A DNA stretch of 13,808 nucleotides. Source: Dinghuibacter sp035492835. Its GTDB lineage: Bacteria > Bacteroidota > Bacteroidia > Chitinophagales > Chitinophagaceae. Numbering within the stretch: the stretch's first letter is position 1; each line of letters starts with the position of its first letter. The DNA is taken from the NCBI RefSeq assembly GCF_035492835.1, contig NZ_DATJIY010000028.1, positions 1-13,808 on the forward strand, written 5' to 3'. Position numbers and translations under genes: made by a program. Positions 13,801 to 13,808 of this stretch are shown in pieces. Below the pieces are notes generated by a model, which was given only the letters and a program-made list of their open reading frames with translations, did no database searches and was not told the DNA's origin.

Positions 13801-13808
13801 CCGCGAGC

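Overview
The window (13.8 kb, visibly GC-rich, roughly 58-60 % by eye) looks like ordinary chromosomal DNA from a member of the Bacteroidota, probably a GC-rich Chitinophagaceae relative. The signs are promoters of the Bacteroidota type (TTG, about 20 bases, TAnnTTTG) placed close to start codons, the near absence of Shine-Dalgarno sequences, an orphan two-domain MacB/FtsX permease, a 259-residue single-pass protein of a type common in that group, and a TopA with a lysine-rich tail. The genus is inference. I see no IS element, CRISPR array, tRNA, rRNA or prophage gene.

Layout, left to right. (1) 9-1725, minus: a MarR-type regulator and an MFS exporter joined by an ATGA overlap, behind a promoter set inside a 40-base dyad that is a candidate self-operator. 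(2) 1763-2498, minus: an unrecognised lipoprotein gene with its own terminator. (3) 2559-6268, plus: a DinB-fold protein, a MacB/FtsX-type permease of 792 residues and a 259-residue single-pass membrane protein. (4) 6265-8432, minus: a tight four-gene run of csaA, an O6-alkylguanine-DNA methyltransferase (ogt), a shortened macro-domain protein and an FAD/[2Fe-2S] reductase. (5) 8464-8874, plus: an OsmC-family peroxide reductase, divergent from csaA. (6) 8888-8964: a 77-base imperfect hairpin with a perfect 21-bp outer stem between convergent genes. (7) 8975-11132, minus: SirB1-like protein, Dps and a dienelactone-hydrolase-like enzyme. (8) 11272-13669, minus: topA with its terminator, and upstream of it the terminator of a gene that lies beyond the right edge.

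Functionally the middle of the window leans towards stress and damage handling: alkyl repair (ogt), peroxide removal (OsmC), iron storage and DNA protection (Dps) and a redox reductase. They occupy several transcription units, so this is a neighbourhood and not a proven pathway. The left end is a regulator-exporter unit of the drug-resistance type.

I did not find a clearly new multi-gene system. The points most worth checking are the macro-domain protein that has lost both ligand-binding loops, the 40-base dyad around the MarR promoter, and the long hairpin at 8888-8964. No stretch longer than about 170 bases lacks a gene.
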